This document shows, one piece after another, positions 62,087-64,000 of a DNA stretch of 64,000 bases. Under the pieces are notes generated by a model. It ran no database searches and was not told where the DNA came from. It saw only the letters and a list, made by a program, of their open reading frames with translations. The stretch is from Amycolatopsis granulosa (GTDB taxonomy: Bacteria > Actinomycetota > Actinomycetes > Mycobacteriales > Pseudonocardiaceae). How positions within the stretch are numbered: position 1 is the stretch's first letter; every line of letters starts with the position of its first letter. Location of the stretch: NCBI RefSeq assembly GCF_011758745.1, contig NZ_JAANOV010000001.1, positions 372,001-436,000 of the forward strand. Direction: 5' to 3'. The position numbers were made by a program, and so were the translations under genes.

Positions 62087-63225
62087 GAGTCGAGCACGAC
62101 GAGCTCGTGCGGGCGCTGGTTGAGTGCTTCGACCCCGTCCGCGGTCACCACCACGATGTCCTCGATCCGGGCGCCCCACCGTCCCGGCTGGTAGATGCCC
62201 GGTTCGACGCTGAACGCCATGCCCGGCTCCAGCACCAGGTCGTTGCCCTCGACGATGTAGGGCTCCTCGTGCACGTCCAGGCCGATGCCGTGCCCGGTGC
62301 GGTGGATGAAGAACTCCCCGTACCCGGCGTCGGAGATGATCTCCCGCGCCACCCCGTCGATCGACTGCGCGGTGAGCCCGGGCCGCACGGCCTCGACCGC
62401 GGCCCGCTGTGCGCGCTCGAGCACCGCGTAGGTCCGCGCCACGTCGGCGTCCCGCGGCTCGCCGATCGCGTAGGTGCGCGTGGAGTCGGAGTTGTAGCCC
62501 TCCGGGAGCGGCCCGCCGATGTCGACCACGACCACATCGCCCCGCTCGATGACCCGGTCGGACACGTCGTGGTGCGGGCTGGCGCCGTTCGGGCCGGAAC
62601 CGACGATGACGAAGTCGGCGTGCAGGTGCCCCTCCGCCACGATGGCGTCGGCGATGTCGGCCCCCACCTCCGCTTCGGTGCGGCCCGCGCGAAGCCACTC
62701 CCCGACCCGCGCGTGCACCCGGTCGATCGCGGCACCGGCGCGGCGCAGCGCGTCGATCTCGGCGGCGTCCTTGCGCATCCGCAGCTCGCGGAGCACCGGT
62801 CCGGCCAGGGTCTGCTCGGCGGAGCCGAGCGCGGCGCGGAAGGCCAGCACGTGCAGCGCGATCAGCCCGTCGCTGACCGCCACCCGGCCCGGCTTGCCCA
62901 GCCGGCCGGCCACCATCCGGTACGGGTCCTCCCCGTCGACCCAGGTGACCACCTCGACACCGAGCGCGTCGGTGGGCACCGCCGCGTAGCCGGGCGCCTC
63001 CAGTTTCGGCACCACGAGGGCCGGGGTGCCCTCGGCCGGCACCACGAGGGTCGTCAGCCGCTCGAAGGAACCACCGGCCGCACCGATCAGGTACCTCAGG
63101 TCCGAGCCCGGCGCGATGAGCAGCGCGTCGGTGCCGGCGGCCGCGGCGGCGGCGCGGGCGCGGTCCAGCCGTGCGCGCAGGGTGTCCGGGGCGAGGGCGG
63201 GGCTCTCGGGTGAACGGGAGGACAT
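62083..63225 (-). CDS. M24 aminopeptidase P/Xaa-Pro peptidase-like protein
   Basis: 380 aa. Creatinase-type N-terminal domain followed by the pita-bread fold: VVVDIGGPLPEGYNSDSTRT gives the metal Asp pair, HRTGHGIGLDVHEEPY the His, VLEPGMAFSVEPGIY and GARIEDIVVV the two Glu, so the di-metal site is complete. Cleaves X-Pro bonds at peptide N-termini. ATG 63225; divergent from the exonuclease gene. Confidence 0.92.
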   Translation of the reverse strand: MSSRSPESPALAPDTLRARLDRARAAAAAAGTDALLIAPGSDLRYLIGAAGGSFERLTTLVVPAEGTPALVVPKLEAPGYAAVPTDALGVEVVTWVDGEDPYRMVAGRLGKPGRVAVSDGLIALHVLAFRAALGSAEQTLAGPVLRELRMRKDAAEIDALRRAGAAIDRVHARVGEWLRAGRTEAEVGADIADAIVAEGHLHADFVIVGSGPNGASPHHDVSDRVIERGDVVVVDIGGPLPEGYNSDSTRTYAIGEPRDADVARTYAVLERAQRAAVEAVRPGLTAQSIDGVAREIISDAGYGEFFIHRTGHGIGLDVHEEPYIVEGNDLVLEPGMAFSVEPGIYQPGRWGARIEDIVVVTADGVEALNQRPHELVVLDS

Positions 63226-63278
63226 GGCACGCAGCGTAGCTGGCCCGCGCGCGGAACGCGTCTGGCAGGCTGTGCTCC

Positions 63279-64000
63279 GTGACACTTGCCCTGCTGGACT
63301 CCGCGAGCCTGTACTTCCGCTCGTTCTACGCGCTGCCCGAGTCGATGACGGCGCCGGACGGCACGCCGGTCAACGCGGTGCGCGGGTTCACCGACACGCT
63401 GGCCCGCATCGTCACCGACCGGCGCCCCGGCCGGCTCGTCGCGTGCCTGGACGCGGACTGGCGCCCGAAGTTCCGCACCGATCTGCTGCCCAGCTACAAG
63501 GCGCACCGGGTGGCCGACGCCGCGGCGAACGCCGAGGAGGTCCCGGACACCCTCACCCCGCAGGTGCCGATCATCCTGGAGCTGCTGGAGGCGTTCGGGT
63601 TCGCCACCGCGGAGGCGCCCGGGTACGAGGCCGACGACGTGATCGGCGCGCTGACCGCGCGGGAGGAGGACGACCCGGTCGAGGTGATCACCGGGGACCG
63701 GGACCTGTTCCAGCTGGTGCGCACCGAGCCGACGCCCGCATCGGTGGTCTACGTGGGCAAGGGCTGGGCGAAGGCCGAGGTCCTGGGACCGGCCGAGATC
63801 GCCGGGCGCTACGACGTGCCGGTCGCCAACGCCGGGGCGGCCTACGCCGAGATGGCGGTGCTCCGCGGCGACCCGTCGGACGGGCTGCCCGGGGTGGCCG
63901 GGATCGGCGAGAAAACCGCGGCGAAGCTGATCACCCGGTTCGGGTCGCTGGACGGCCTGCTCGCCGCCGCCGCGCAGGGCGACAAGGACGTGCCGCCGAA
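63279..64000 (+). CDS. 5'-3' exonuclease, N-terminal part
   Basis: PIN/FEN-type nuclease related to the N-terminal domain of DNA polymerase I; truncated by the window after about 240 codons. [36 protein letters not shown] (metal Asp/Glu), [12 protein letters not shown] and [20 protein letters not shown] (helix-3-turn motif) are present. GTG 63279. In actinobacteria such stand-alone genes act in RNA-primer removal and repair. Confidence 0.92.
   Translation, partial: MTLALLDSASLYFRSFYALPESMTAPDGTPVNAVRGFTDTLARIVTDRRPGRLVACLDADWRPKFRTDLLPSYKAHRVADAAANAEEVPDTLTPQVPIILELLEAFGFATAEAPGYEADDVIGALTAREEDDPVEVITGDRDLFQLVRTEPTPASVVYVGKGWAKAEVLGPAEIAGRYDVPVANAGAAYAEMAVLRGDPSDGLPGVAGIGEKTAAKLITRFGSLDGLLAAAAQGDKDVPP

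Overview
The window is very GC-rich, uses many GTG starts and short intergenic gaps, and carries markers of mycolata-type and other actinobacteria: an RbpA gene behind a sigma-R type promoter, an Rpf-like cell-wall hydrolase, separate polyprenol-phosphate-mannose synthase and apolipoprotein N-acyltransferase genes, an ECF42 sigma/DGPF pair and a UvrA2. Base composition and gene content fit a Pseudonocardiaceae-like genus such as Amycolatopsis. That placement is inference; there is no 16S gene here.

Layout. 1-2.4 kb: the N-terminal part of a tyrosine recombinase, divergent from an Ala-rich coiled-coil protein across a palindrome-rich gap. 2.6-9.3 kb: a GDSL hydrolase, then two regulator/target modules (TetR with MFS and SDR; MarR with an NmrA-like protein) and an APH-like kinase. 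9.5-20.5 kb: an MDR enzyme, then a catabolic island of two divergent operons: class III aminotransferase-RidA-class V PLP enzyme, and M20 hydrolase-IclR-SDR-TPP dehydrogenase E1 alpha/beta-acetoacetate-decarboxylase-like-MHS transporter. 20.5-30.7 kb: small stress and regulatory genes, including a glutamine-methyltransferase paralogue behind a possible leader-peptide attenuator, two GlxA-type AraC regulators and the ECF42/DGPF pair. 30.8-35.3 kb: a decayed MFS gene, a TetR/Gfo-Idh pair and a CGNR regulator/fusion-protein pair.

At 35311-35338 lies a 28-bp sequence with the layout of a bacterial dif site (11-6-11), so the window may cover the replication terminus. 35.6-42.5 kb: an AraC-VOC-UvrA2 operon, a phosphodiesterase, the Rpf-like protein, thymidine kinase and rbpA. 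42.7-47 kb: a TetR-controlled MDR-MFS-DsbA operon and a Tn3 transposase relic. 47-64 kb: ppm and lnt, an amidohydrolase divergent from a lysine-2,3-aminomutase-like radical SAM enzyme, a MarR operon, a glycosyltransferase/DMT pair, a MerR-HEAT operon, a toxin-antitoxin pair, an Lrp/M24 peptidase pair and the start of a 5'-3' exonuclease.

Recurrent themes are divergent regulator/target pairs with visible operators, 4-nt start/stop overlaps inside operons, and convergent genes that share one CTAG for both stop codons. Start sites were chosen from visible ribosome binding sites, frame and family length. All family assignments are from reading the sequence, with no database search.
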